Below, in pieces: positions 33,695-42,993 of a stretch of DNA of 64,000 bases. The notes beneath the pieces are model-generated. The model saw nothing but the letters and a program-made list of their open reading frames with translations. It had not been told where the DNA came from and did no database searches. Every line of letters starts with the position of its first letter. Within the stretch, counting starts at the first letter, position 1. Source of the stretch: Prorocentrum cordatum (Eukaryota; Sar; Dinophyceae; Prorocentrales; Prorocentraceae); the NCBI GenBank assembly GCA_963575745.1, contig CAUYUJ010002080.1:550734-614733 (forward strand), given 5' to 3'. The translations under genes were made by a program, and so were the position numbers.

Positions 33695-35092
33695 AGTCAC
33701 AGCCTTAGCCTCAGCGTGCCTCAGCCTCAGCCTCAGCCTCACTCAGCCTCAGCCTGCCTCAGCCTCAGCCTCAGCCTGCCTCAGCCTCAGCCTCAGCCTC
33801 AGCCTCGGCCTCAGCCTGCCTCAGCCTCACCCCATCAGCCTCAGCCTCAGCCTCAGCATCAGCCTGCCTCAGCCTCCTCAGCCTCAGCCTCAGCCTGCTT
33901 CAGCCTCAGCCTCAGTCTGCCTTCAGCCTCGGCCTCAGCCTCAGCCTGCCTCAGCCTCAGCCTGCATCAGCCTCAGCCTCAGCCTCAGCCTGCCTCAGCA
34001 TCAGCCTGCCTCAGCCTCAGCCTCAGCCTGCCTCAGCCTCAGCCTCAGCCTGCTTCAGCCTCAGCCTCAGTCTGCCTCAGCCTCGGCCTCAGCCTCAGCC
34101 TGCCTCAGCCTCAGCCTGCATCAGCCTCAGCCTCAGCCTCAGCCTGCCTCAGCATCAGCCTCAGCCTCAGCCTCAGCCTCAGCCTCAGCCTGCCTCAGCC
34201 TCAGCCTCAGCCTGCTTCAGCCTCAGCCTCAGTCTGCCTTCAGCCTCGGCCTCAGCCTCAGCCTGCCTCAGCCTCAGCCTGCATCAGCCTCAGCCTCAGC
34301 CTCAGCCTGCCTCAGCATCAGCCTGCCTCAGCCTCAGCCTCAGCCTGCCTCAGCCTCAGCCTCAGCCTGCTTCAGCCTCAGCCTCAGTCTGCCTTCAGCC
34401 TCGGCCTCAGCCTCAGCCTGCCTCAGCCTCAGCCTGCATCAGCCTCAGCCTCAGCCTCAGCCTGCCTCAGCATCAGCCTCAGCCTCAGCCTCAGCCTCAG
34501 CCTGCCTCAGCCTCAGCCTCAGCCTGCTTCAGCCTCAGCCTCAGTCTGCCTTCAGCCTCGGCCTCAGCCTCAGCCTGCCTCAGCCTCAGCCTGCATCAGC
34601 CTCAGCCTCAGCCTCAGCCTGCCTCAGCATCAGCCTGCCTCAGCCTCAGCCTCAGCCTGCCTCAGCCTCAGCCTCAGCCTGCTTCAGCCTCAGCCTCAGT
34701 CTGCCTTCAGCCTCGGCCTCAGCCTCAGCCTGCCTCAGCCTGAGCCTGCATCAGCCTCAGCCTCAGCCTCAGCCTGCCTCAGCATCAGCCTGCCTCAGCC
34801 TCAGCCTCAGCCTGCCTCAGCCTCAGCCTCAGCCTGCTTCGGCCTCAGCCTCAGTCTGCCTTCAGCCTCGGCCTCATCCTCAGCGTGCCTCAGCCTCAGC
34901 CTGCATCAGCCTCAGCCTCAGCCTCAGCCTGCCTCAGCCTCGGCCTCAGCATCAGCCTGCCTCAGCCTCAGCCTCAGCCTGCCTCAGCCTCAGCCTCAGC
35001 CTGCTTCAGCCTCAGCCTCAGTCTGCCTTCAGCCTCGGCCTCAGCCTCAGCCTGCCTCAGCCTCAGCCTGCCTCAGCCTCAGCCTGCCTCAG
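33695..35092. repeat. CAGCCT hexamer array with a ~155-bp higher-order period
   Basis: About 1.4 kb of CAGCCT/CAGCCTG. Variant words punctuate it regularly. TCTGCCTTCAGCCTCGG (or TCTGCCTCAGCCTCGG) starts near 33916, 34071, 34233, 34388, 34545, 34700, 34855 and 35032, so eight higher-order units of mostly 155-162 bp are present. Frames of 500-600 codons (Ala/Ser/Pro/Gln/Leu) through it are not genes. Confidence 0.95.
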
Positions 35093-35420
35093 CATTCAAA
35101 ATGTTGCACGGGAACAATGTTTTGGGAACTCGAAGACCACGAAATGGCCTACAGTTGGCTCCGGGCATTCAAAATGTGGCCCGGGAGTGGTGTTCTGGGA
35201 ACTCGAAGACCACGAAATGGCCTACAGTTGGCTCCGGGCATCCAAAATGTGGCCCGGGAATTGAGTTTTGGGAAGTCGAAGAGCACGACGTGGCCTACAG
35301 TTGGCTCTGGGCATCCAAAATGTGGCCCGGGAATGGAGTTCTGGGAAGTCGAAGAATACGAAGTGGCGTACGGTTGGCTCCGGGCATTCAAAATGTGGCC
35401 CGGGAATGGAGTTTTGGGAG
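35093..35420. repeat. 73-bp tandem array (4.5 units)
   Basis: Units start with CATTCAAAATG or CATCCAAAATG at 35093, 35166, 35239, 35312 and 35385. Each carries CCCGGGAA, TTTTGGGAA, CACGAAATGGCC and TACAGTTGGCTCCGGG. The period shifts the reading frame by one each unit, so the same peptide (for example SKMWPGNGVLG) rotates through three frames. It abuts the CAGCCT array without spacer. Confidence 0.95.
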
Positions 35421-35679
35421 CGCCAAGAGCGATTTTGCGAGGATGTCTTAAGCGAATTGGGTGGCGGCGGCAGAGCGCCGGCAGATCGCCGGATCCCGCC
35501 CAGACCCCCCTGGGGAGTCATGATGCTCTCTTTTGACCCTACTAGAAACCTATCAGTCTTCGCTGTTACGTAAAAGCGTTCAGAACCCTATAGACTTAAT
35601 GTTTCGGCAACGTTGCTCGAGCTGGATCGATCCGTGAGGGCCCCAGGGCCCGAAGCTGGGCGAAAATGCCCGGCGTGAA

Positions 35680-35784
35680 GAAAACGCCCGCACTCCCATT
35701 CCACGGCCTAGCGGCACCCCCGCGCTGGTCGCGCGATGGGTCGGTGATCTGAGACCAGGGCAAGCGGGTCGCCGCGGCTTCGCG
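35680..35784 (-). repeat. B repeat, outer copy
   Basis: Begins GAAAACGCCCGCACTCCC and ends GCCGCGGCTTCGCG. It matches 36228-36332 at a constant offset of 548 bp with about five mismatches. Confidence 0.85.
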
Positions 35785-35955
35785 GAGGCGCGGGCGGGAG
35801 GGCGGGCACGACGTGTTGTCTTCTTGGTTTGTCGAAGCGTACCCGCAACACCCCTTTGTACCTACACATATATAGTGCACAGACACGTAAAATCGTGTGC
35901 GTTTGGGTGTGGCAACGCATGGATGTGGGTGGGCGGGGCGAGCACTCGCCTTCCT

Positions 35956-36236
35956 TTCGGGCCCTTGCCCAGATGACGTAGTGGACGCTGGTGCGCCCGC
36001 TCGGAGGGCCCGTGCCCGACGTGTGATTTTGACTTGAGGGCCCGTGCCCACGTGACACCAAGATGAGGTGTGAATAGGACTATGAGAAAGAAAGATCACA
36101 TGAGTGATCATGCGTGCATGCTGCTTGCATGTGCTCACAATCATACATGACAAATACCTGGCGACATGACGGCATGCTTCATTCCCGTGAGGTGTTTTCC
36201 AACGCGCGCAACGCGTTGCGCGCGGCGGAAAACGCA
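35956..36236 (-). repeat. A repeat, inner copy
   Basis: Begins TTCGGGCCCTTGCCCAGATG. It matches 38176-38456 at a constant offset of 2220 bp. Near its end is the perfect palindrome GCGCGCAACGCGTTGCGCGC (36204-36223) with TTTTCC and GGAAAA arms around it. It overlaps the adjoining B copy by a few bases. Confidence 0.9.
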
Positions 36237-36332
36237 CGCACTCCCATTCCACGGCCTAATGGCACTCCCGCGCTGGTCGCGCGATGGGTCGGTGATCTGA
36301 GACCAGGGCAAGCTGGTCGCCGCGGCTTCGCG
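36228..36332 (-). repeat. B repeat, inner copy
   Basis: Directly adjoins the inner A repeat. On the minus strand it follows the recombinase stop codon by about 120 bp. Confidence 0.85.
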
Positions 36333-36453
36333 CCCACCGTGGGGCGATCGCTTGTCCGACACATCGTCGTGATCGGCGCAGGACTACTCCACGTCGGCAG
36401 TGGATTGGCGCGGACTCGACTACTGACCGACCGTACTTGCGAAAGATATTCTT

Positions 36454-37784
36454 TTACACTGAATCAGGGTGGTCAATTAGGAGTGATCGGGCCGCTGCTT
36501 CTTCGACCTGGTGGTCCCGGAGGTATTGCACAAACGCCGAGCTGGTCCAGTCGCCCGCTCGGAGCAACGTGGCCAGGCTGCCGCTGGCGTCAACAATGTC
36601 GCGGGCCATGCCCCTCCTGAGTGCGCGCGTGCCGAGCAGGGTTGCGTCTGCAAATCTTAGCAGACGGGCGTGCTCTCGCAATCGCTGTAGGAAAACCGAC
36701 GGAGATCTCGTGAACACCCGTTGTCGACCCTGGTGTCGCGCTAAGGCAACGAGAGGCTGGAGGTGGTGGAAGGCGCACAGCAGTCTTCCGGACTGTCTGC
36801 AGCAACGATGCTAAAAGACGAATCACCCTCGAAACTAATCCGGGGGTGGTTGCCGCTTATCTCTAGGGGGATGCACTCCGATTGTATTCTGAACATGCAA
36901 AGGTGGCCTAACGCGTACAGCGCAGCTTGTTCGACGTCCCCCATTTCTTCTGCACGCGCGACAAAATGTCGGACCCGCGGAGCCTGCAATTCCAGCCGCT
37001 GCCGGGGAGGATCTGCCGACTTTGCACTACCTCGGTGCGCCTGCCTCACAGTGTCGGTGAACCGATCTTTGCGCAAACGCAAAAACCGATGGGCCCAGCG
37101 AAGGTGTGTGAAGTACGTCTTTAGCGTGCCAGCCTGTCGGAACAAGCAGCGCACGCCAGCGATGTACGATGGCAAAGAACGCGAGATTGCAGCAAGCATG
37201 TTCCTGTGACCCGATCCGTCCAAAAGTGTGTCCCGACCGTCTCCGGCAGCCGCCAAGACAGCAATCGCCTGCTGGGGAGGCAGTCGCTCTGTGACCAGGC
37301 GGCTCAGACCTGCTGTGCTCATACGCTCCGCGAACGTTTGCCGTCCGAGCGTTTGTGCAATTGACTGCTCCTTGTCATGCTCGTGCATGGCCTGTGCCAC
37401 GACCCAGCCGCTACGCTCTTCTGGAAGCAAAGCCGTCAGGCGGGATAGCCACCATACAGCGCCCGAGTCTTGCGGGGGCGGCCCCGCGACCAATTCAGCA
37501 AAGGCTTGGGCTCGCTCCGCCACTGGCGGGATTGAACGCGCCACAGGGCGCTCCACGAGGGCAAGCACCTCCTCACCACGTTCACCGATGGCACCGGCGC
37601 CAGTGGGAGGTTTCCTTTTCTTGTCGCATACCTGCCCCTGCGCACCAGAACGTGCGGCGGCCCACGCCGCAGAAGTGAAAGGTGGAACGGTATGTTCTCC
37701 GCTGCTGTGCTCCTGTAGGACGTGCTGCCGCCCGCGCGGCCTAGCCGTCCACGCAGCCGACGTGAACGGGGGCACTTCAGCCAT
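36454..37784 (-). pseudogene. Tyrosine recombinase (one frameshift)
   Basis: This enzyme class cuts and rejoins DNA through a tyrosine. The frame from 37784 has an N-terminal tandem copy of VPPFTSAAW, then a core-binding-like region (LPSYIAGVRC, FRQAGTLKTYFTHLRWA). It continues with VEQAALYALGHLCMFRIQSE, whose Arg in FRIQSE fits catalytic box I. The frame stops at 36741, but another frame continues the fold. It reads RLLCAFHHLQPLVAL, then the box II region GTRALRRGMARDIVDASGSL (family usual GTH-x-LRRG, so His is Arg here). GDWTSSAFVQYLRD follows, with box III Trp and the nucleophile Tyr, and the protein ends at 36454. The shift lies at about 36780-36800. Compared with relatives I remember, about 40 residues seem missing between GVRC and LFRQAG. 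The same insert-free family occurs widely in dinoflagellates. Probably inactive as it stands. Confidence 0.7.
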
Positions 37785-38175
37785 GTCCTCACAACCTGTG
37801 TGCGCTTTGACCCGAACCGATGGACAGCAGGTTGACAGAAGGCATTACAACGTACTGCAAAAGAGGCGAAGAAGACAACAATAGAGATAATAATAACAAG
37901 CATAGACAAGAGCCAATGCACCACGATGTGAACAAAGCTCCGACATGTCTCCATATCGGGATCGTGCCCCACGCATGTGCAACTCCCCCTGCACAAGGGC
38001 CCGCGCTCGCCACTTCCAGGTCTATGTCTGCACCAACAGTCCGAGACAGCGCAAACTCAGGGCCCTGGCCCGTCCATTTCCTGAAGCTCCTGCCTCTGGG
38101 GCCCGATTAGGCCCGTGCCAGTGCAATCCGAAAGAATGTATTATGGACAACGCTGAAGCTCACTCCTGCCAATCA
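37785..38175 (-). other. 5' internal region of the recombinase element
   Basis: Between the outer A repeat and the recombinase Met at 37784 lie 390 bp with no motif. GTTGACAGAAGG and AATAATAACAAGCATAGAC are part of a lower-GC patch that could be untranslated leader or promoter. I cannot pick a site. Confidence 0.4.
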
Positions 38176-38456
38176 TTCGGGCCCTTGCCCAGATGACGTA
38201 GTGGACGCTGGTGCGCCCGCTCGGAGGGCCCGTGCCCGACGTGTGATTTTGACTTGAGGGCCCGTGCCCACGTGACACCACGATGAGGTGTGAACAGGAC
38301 TACGAGAGAGAAGGATCACATGAGTGATCATGCGTGCATGCTGCTTGCAAGTGCTCGCAAAAATACGAGACAGATGCCTGGCGACATGACGGCATGCTTC
38401 ATTCCCGTGAGGCGTTTTCCAACGCGCGCAACGCGTTGCGCGCGGCGCAAAATGCA
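38176..38456 (-). repeat. A repeat, outer copy
   Basis: Partner of 35956-36236, including the same 20-bp palindrome at 38424-38443. No B repeat adjoins it, as expected for the split layout. Confidence 0.9.
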
Positions 38457-38525
38457 ACGCCCGGATCTCAAGGAGAACCCGCCCCCTCTGTCTCCCCCCT
38501 GGGCGCTCCGCCGATCTTTGGCACC

Positions 38526-38768
38526 GTCCGCCAAATCGAGCGGAGCGAACTACAATCCGCTACCTCCCTGGACGTTTCCCAGGTGCCTTCTGCTCCTCCT
38601 CCTTCTCCTCCTCCTCCTCCTCCTCCTCCTCCTCCTCCTCCTCCTCCGCTTCCTCCCCCCGCTCCTAGCCCTTTCGATCAGGGTCGGCGGCACCGGCCGT
38701 CAGGCCTCTCCAATCGAGCAGAGCGAACTACAATCCGCTACCCCCCTGGACCTTTCCTGGGTGCCTTT
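38526..38768. repeat. Direct repeat flanking a CTC tract
   Basis: The phrase GAGCGAACTACAATCCGCTA, followed by CC(T/C)CCCTGGAC(G/C)TTTCC(C/T), occurs at about 38533-38590 and 38713-38768. A CTC run of about 65 bp (38583-38648) lies between. The block looks like a duplication of about 170 bp. Confidence 0.75.
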
Positions 38769-38942
38769 TGACCATACCTTCAAGGGGAATCCAGCCGCGG
38801 CGACGAGGGATCTCCAGGACGAGCGGCGGTGTTGGTACGTTTTCCTCCTCTGACTCTGCAATCCCCCTGGGCTCGCCGCCGAGCTGTGGCACCGCCTTCG
38901 GTGGCAACTCATGGGAGCCTCCCATACCATCTCGTGGGCTGT

Positions 38943-39064
38943 TGCGAATCGACGCTGGTCGACGCTAATTCGATGCTAATCGACGCTACATCGACGCTAG
39001 CCGACGCTAGTTCGGCACTGTCTCATCGACTCCCGGACGCTGATCGACGCTAGTCGGCGCTAAA
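38943..39064. repeat. ATCGACGCTA minisatellite
   Basis: About eleven units of (A/T)CGACGCTA(G/A)T, 10-12 bp each, are present (GTCGACGCTAAT, TCGATGCTAA, CCGACGCTAGT). Confidence 0.85.
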
Positions 39065-39101
39065 GACTGCATTAAAATGGTATTTCAGGCTCCCATGAGA
39101 G

Positions 39102-39250
39102 GGGCAACGATAGGGAGGGGGCTAGCACAAGGGGGGGATGCATCGACCTGGAATCGGCGATACGTCGCCGATCGATCAGCCATGGGCCCCCGATAGTGAC
39201 TCCGCACCTTCCTGGGCGGGTTGGGGCGGCGATCAATGGGCGATTGGCGA
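39102..39250. mobile_element. Foldback element, family H, copy 2 (one-ended)
   Basis: It starts GGGGCAACGATAGGGAGGGG and GGGGGGATGCATCGACCT, then CGTCGCCGATCG and TCCTGGGCGGG. The start equals the inverted right end of the copy at 50926-51165. The right inverted end is lost or overprinted by the adjacent family E copy at 39272. Confidence 0.5.
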
Positions 39251-39271
39251 TCGAAGCACCACCCCTCTTGG

Positions 39272-39488
39272 AGGCCTCCTAGATGGGGTCGGAGTAGATG
39301 GGGTCGGAGGATCGTGCCGCATCGCCGATACACCGCCGATACATCGCCCATGCATGGGCGACACTGGCGATGCACCGGCGACGCCAGCGTGGAGAAAATC
39401 GGGCTCCGCATCGAGCCGCACCGCCGATGCATCGGCGATGCGGCGCCATCCTCCGTCCCCACCTGCCCGGACCCCACCTGGGAGGCCC
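39272..39488. mobile_element. Foldback element, family E, copy 1
   Basis: The left end is AGGCCTCCTAGATGGGGTCG. The right end is its decayed inverse (CCCCACCTGGGAGGCCC). The interior consists of GATGCATCGGCGATAC-like words and contains GTGGAGAAAATCGGGCTCC. No ORF of its own is seen. Confidence 0.7.
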
Positions 39489-39545
39489 GGACCTGTGCCC
39501 ATCCCCCCCCCCTAGGGGTGGGGTTCGCCTGTGCCCATCCTAAAA

Positions 39546-39683
39546 CATGGCTAGGATCGGGATAAATCGCTCCAGAGCGTTCTGGAGCGCTCTCAGAGCG
39601 TTCCGGAACGCTCTGGAGCGGCCGCGGCGCCCCATACATCCTCCAAACCCGCTGATCCTCAGAGATTTCGAGCTATCCCGATC
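39546..39683 (-). mobile_element. Dispersed foldback repeat, family F, copy 2
   Basis: In minus orientation it contains GCGTTCCGGAACGCTCTGAG-type palindromes, CTGAGGATCAGCGG and GGATAGCTCG. Confidence 0.6.
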
Positions 39684-39719
39684 CGACTTTGTCCCGATCT
39701 TCGCGTCGTTTTACATCCC

Positions 39720-39833
39720 CCCCTCCTCCTCCTCCTCCTCCTCCTCCTCCTCCTCCTCCTCCTCCTCCTCCTCCTCCTCCTCCTCCTCCTCCTCCTCCTC
39801 CTCCTCCTCCTCCTCCCCCTCCTTCCCCTCCTC

Positions 39834-39869
<36 letters not shown>

Positions 39870-39895
39870 CTCCTCCCTTCCTCCCCCCCCTAACC
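39720..39895. repeat. CTC microsatellite passing into CTCGTC
   Basis: About 110 bp of pure CTC is followed by CTCCTCGTC and CTCGTC units. Confidence 0.95.
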
Positions 39896-40070
39896 GTTGC
39901 CCCGGACCGTGCCCTGCCGCCGAAGCCGCCCACGAGACCCCACGGAGCGGGCTGCACCCGCGGCCGGCCTTCCGCGCGGGCGCGTGCCGCTGGCAGGCCG
40001 GCGCGCGCAGGCCGTGGTCCGGCCTCTCGTGCGCCTGGGCTCCCACGGGAGGGGGGGGCAGAGGACTACA
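39896..40070. other. GC-rich spacer
   Basis: Contains short GGCCGGC and GCGCGGGCGCG palindromes and no gene. Confidence 0.5.
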
Positions 40071-40237
40071 TCGGAGGGTGCCGACTATACACCAACACCG
40101 ATCTTGGCCAGGCCAATCCTGGGCCCAGGATCGGTGCATGTGCCTTCTTGCCCCAGGCTGGAGGGCGTATACACCGATCCTGGGCCCAGGGTGATCCTGG
40201 CCGGGATCGGTGCTGGTGTATAGTTGGTGCCCTCCTG
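40071..40237. mobile_element. 167-bp foldback element with ~75-bp arms
   Basis: Left arm CGGAGGGTGCCGACTATACA is followed by CCAACACCGATC and CCTGGGCCCAGGATCGGTG. The same order appears inverted at the right, ending in GGTGTATAGTTGGTGCCCTC. The arms are imperfect, with a short loop near CTTGCCCCAGGC. It has no coding capacity and resembles a MITE or solo foldback. Confidence 0.75.
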
Positions 40238-40441
40238 ACTACTGTTACGGGTCTGACCTCAGGAGCGGTACGGGAGCAGCGGAGCCCCTCTTTTGCCCAG
40301 GCGAGTCTGCGGAGTCCGAAGGAGCGGCCAACCCGCCATCCAAGACCTGAGGGCATGCTAGGGGGGCTCGCCGCCGAAAAGGTGGCGGAACGCATGCAAA
40401 CCTGAGGAGCGACCGAGCCCCTTCAAGCCGCTCGCTGTAAG
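40238..40441. other. Spacer between foldback elements
   Basis: Short GC-rich spacer with no recognisable feature. Confidence 0.5.
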
Positions 40442-40684
40442 AGGCCTCCTAGATAGGGTCCGAGTAGGTGGGGTCAGAGAATCGCGGCGCACCGCCAATG
40501 CATCGGCGATACATCCTTCGGCGATACATCGCCGATGCGTCGGCGATGCATCGGCGACATCGGCGATGCATCGGCGACGCCATCGTGGAGAAAATCGGGC
40601 TCCACATCGAGCCGCATCGCCGATGCATCGACGATACGGCGCGATCCTCCAACCCCATCTACTCCGACCCCATCTAGGAGGCTT
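40442..40684. mobile_element. Foldback element, family E, copy 2
   Basis: The best-preserved copy, 243 bp. The left end (AGGCCTCCTAGATAGGGTCC, GAGTAGGTGGGG) is matched by the inverted right end (CCCCATCTACTCCGACCCCA, TCTAGGAGGCTT). The interior is GCATCGGCGATACATCGCCG-type repeats. Confidence 0.8.
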
Positions 40685-40712
40685 AGATGAAGGTTGGCGG
40701 CGAGCGAGGTGG

Positions 40713-41165
40713 GGGAAGTTCGGCGGCGAGCTAAGGGGGGAAGTGAGAAGCAGAAGGCCTTCTCAGAAGGCGGCGAGACTGCTCAGAAGTCCATGCGCCT
40801 TCTGCTGCATTTTCTGTGTCTAGGGCTCTCCAGGGCTCTGGTCGTGATTTTTCGCGATGTTGCACTTTTGGTCCGCAACGTCAGCGGGCCTTCTCGGAAG
40901 TTTCCGGAGCCTCCTCCGAAGACGCGCCGAAGGGCGGAGAAGGCCTGGCCCCCTCCTCCTCCTCCTCCTCCTCCGCCTCCTCCTCCTCCTCCTCCTCCTC
41001 CGCCTCCTCCTCCTCCGCCTCCTCCTCCTCCGCCTCCTTCTCCGCCGAAGGGCGGAGAAGGACTCCTCCTCCTCCACAGAAGGCCGAAGGGCTTCTGAGC
41101 CCCGCCGCCTCCAGGCGGAGAAGGCCTGGCCCCTCTCGCTTCCCCACCCCCTCGGCGCGCCGCCA
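40713..41165. mobile_element. Foldback element, family G, copy 3, with internal CTC expansion
   Basis: The left end (GGCGGCGAGCTAAGGGGGGA, AGTGAGAAGCAGAAGGCC) faces the inverted right end (GGCCTGGCCCCTCTCGCTTC, CCCTCGGCGCGCCGCC). A CTC/CCG microsatellite (about 40950-41042) interrupts the interior. GCCTTCTCAGAAGG-type palindromes recur. Confidence 0.55.
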
Positions 41166-41399
41166 GGAAGGGGCGCGTGCGGCATGCCCGTGACGTGACG
41201 GCTTCGACGCGTCATACCTTGAATATTGGACTGTATAGGCCGACAACTAACCGACTGAGGTCGATAGAGCCCCGACTACGTCTTATCCTCAGCTGTGATC
41301 TAATAGGTGGACTTATATACGCTGCCTCGATTTAGAGCGGTAGCTTTCTTGCAGTACTATCCACTGCTATACTTGCACCGCGTGGATCGTTCGACCTTC
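41166..41399. other. Lower-GC spacer
   Basis: Mixed sequence (CGTCATACCTTGAATATTGG onward) without repeat or gene. Confidence 0.5.
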
Positions 41400-41461
41400 G
41401 TCTTTGTCGTCGTCGTCGCCGTCGCCGTTGCCGTCGCCGTCGCCGTCGCTGGCGCCGTCGC

Positions 41462-41554
<93 letters not shown>

Positions 41555-41555
41555 G

Positions 41556-41589
<34 letters not shown>

Positions 41590-41590
41590 G
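41400..41590. repeat. GTC/GCC triplet microsatellite
   Basis: GTCGTC and GCCGTC units run for about 190 bp. The same triplet expands in composite satellite copies B and C, but the flanks here are unrelated. Confidence 0.95.
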
Positions 41591-41692
41591 TCCCAAAATA
41601 AAAGGGACGAACAGAGAAAATAAACGTCATCGTCAAGTTAATTCCCTCCCTGGTTCCCCTCCCTGACGGGGAGGGGTACGGGGGGATAGTAG

Positions 41693-41926
41693 AGGCCTCC
41701 TAGATGGGGTCCGAGTAGGTGGGGTCGAAGGATCGCGCCGCATCGCCAATGCATCGCTGGTGTATCGCCGATGCATCGCTGATGCACTGGCGATGCATCG
41801 TCGATGTGGGCGGCGCATCGGCGACGTCGGCGTGAAACAAATCGGCGTGAAACAAATCGGGCCGATGCTTCGGCGATGCGCCGCCATCCTCCGACCCCAT
41901 CTGCTCCGACCCCATCTAGGAGGCCC
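41693..41926. mobile_element. Foldback element, family E, copy 3
   Basis: The left end is AGGCCTCCTAGATGGGGTCC and the right end CCCCATCTAGGAGGCCC inverted. An internal 18-bp direct duplication of CGGCGTGAAACAAAT is unique to this copy. Confidence 0.8.
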
Positions 41927-42537
41927 AGAGATAGGGGGGTGGGGGGGGCAGGGGGGGTGAAGGGGGGGGGGTCCTGGCTCAGATTAATTCCCGCCCCGGC
42001 CTGGGGTCCCGGCAGGTCCCAGGGGGTGGTCCCCCCTGTGGACAGGGGGGACGAGGGGACCACCCCCTCCAAGGGGGTCGCTAGTGGAAGTCCCAGGGAG
42101 GTCTGGGGGGTGGTGGTCCCAGGTCTGAGTGCCGCCCCCCCCCGGGTCCCGGCGGGTGTGGCGCCAGCGGGGGGGTCCCCTCGGAGGGTCCGCCTTCAGG
42201 GTGGGTGGCACCGGCCGTAAGGCCTTCGTAATAGAATGATGAAGAAAGGCCCAGGCCGACCTGGAGCGACACCGGTCATGAGGAGAAGGGGTGTGAAAGC
42301 GAGGGTGGCGCTCACGAGGACGGCAATGCTGAGGAATAATACGAGAAACACCGGTGCAACCAGACAGTGATACGCACGTGTGGTCCTCCAGCCACGGCCG
42401 TGCCAAATCACACCCTTGCAGAGTCACGCTGGTTCATAGTTCATAGCCACATCCAACCGGACTGATAAGACAGCTCATGTGCGAGGATGGCCGGATGCAT
42501 TTGACGCTGGAGTGAGGGCCCCTTTGGGTTCTGCTGC
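41927..42537. other. GGG/CCC-rich stretch with hairpins, then unassigned
   Basis: Between 41990 and 42180, GGTCCC, CCAGGGGG and CCCCCCTG words form several overlapping short hairpins. Beyond 42200 the sequence is mixed, with no gene. Confidence 0.55.
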
Positions 42538-42858
42538 TGCTCCTCCTCCTCCTCCTCCTCCTCCTCCTCCTCCTCCTCCTCCTCCTCCTCCTCCTCCTCC
42601 TCCTCCTCCTCCTCCTCCTCCTCCTCCTCCTCCCTCCTCCTCCCTCCTCCTCCTCCTCCCCTCCTCCTCCTCCTCCTCCTCCTCCTCCTCCTCCTCCTCC
42701 TCCTCCTCCTCCTCCTCCTCCTCCTCCTCCTCCTCCTCCTCCTCCTCCTCCTCCTCCTCCTCCTCTCCTCCTCCTCCTCCTCCTCCTCCTCCTCCTCCTC
42801 CTCCTCCTCCTCCTCCTCCTCCTCCTCCTCCTCCTCCTCCTCCTCCTCCTCCTCCTCC
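42538..42858. repeat. CTC microsatellite (about 320 bp)
   Basis: The longest pure triplet tract in the window, with only a few single-base slips (CTCCC, CTCTCC). Confidence 0.98.
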
Positions 42859-42993
42859 AGGAGGGCTCCGCTCTTCGGGCCGCTCCTCAGGCCATGGGTC
42901 AGGGATAGCCTGCTCGTGGCCGAGGCTCGCCGTGGCCAGGAGGGCCCCATGCGCTCCCTCACTCGGCGCTCCCCGTGGCAGCACGAGGACCGT

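Larger units (their letters stand above)
35680..38456 (-). mobile_element. Tyrosine-recombinase element with split direct repeats (no RT)
   Basis: Two different direct repeats are interleaved. On the minus strand the order is A (38456-38176), recombinase gene (37784-36454), B (36332-36228), A (36236-35956), a 170-bp gap, B (35784-35680). The A copies are 281 bp, without indels, and differ at about 18 positions. The B copies are 105 bp with about 5 differences. A-gene-B-A-B is the split-direct-repeat layout of Ngaro/PAT-type YR retrotransposons. Those carry gag, RT and RNase H inside, yet here only about 1.84 kb separates A from B and the recombinase fills most of it. It is either a deletion derivative of a YR retroelement or a DNA-only recombinase element with the same ends. 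Confidence 0.65.

Noticed and set aside
33695-35420. CRISPR array
   Set aside because: The CAGCCT and 73-bp arrays are contiguous tandem repeats without unique spacers, and there are no cas genes.
33716-35536. 606-codon and other long plus-strand frames over the CAGCCT array
   Set aside because: The hexamer has no stop in any frame. Several frames are open at once and the peptide is pure Ser/Ala/Pro/Gln/Leu repetition.
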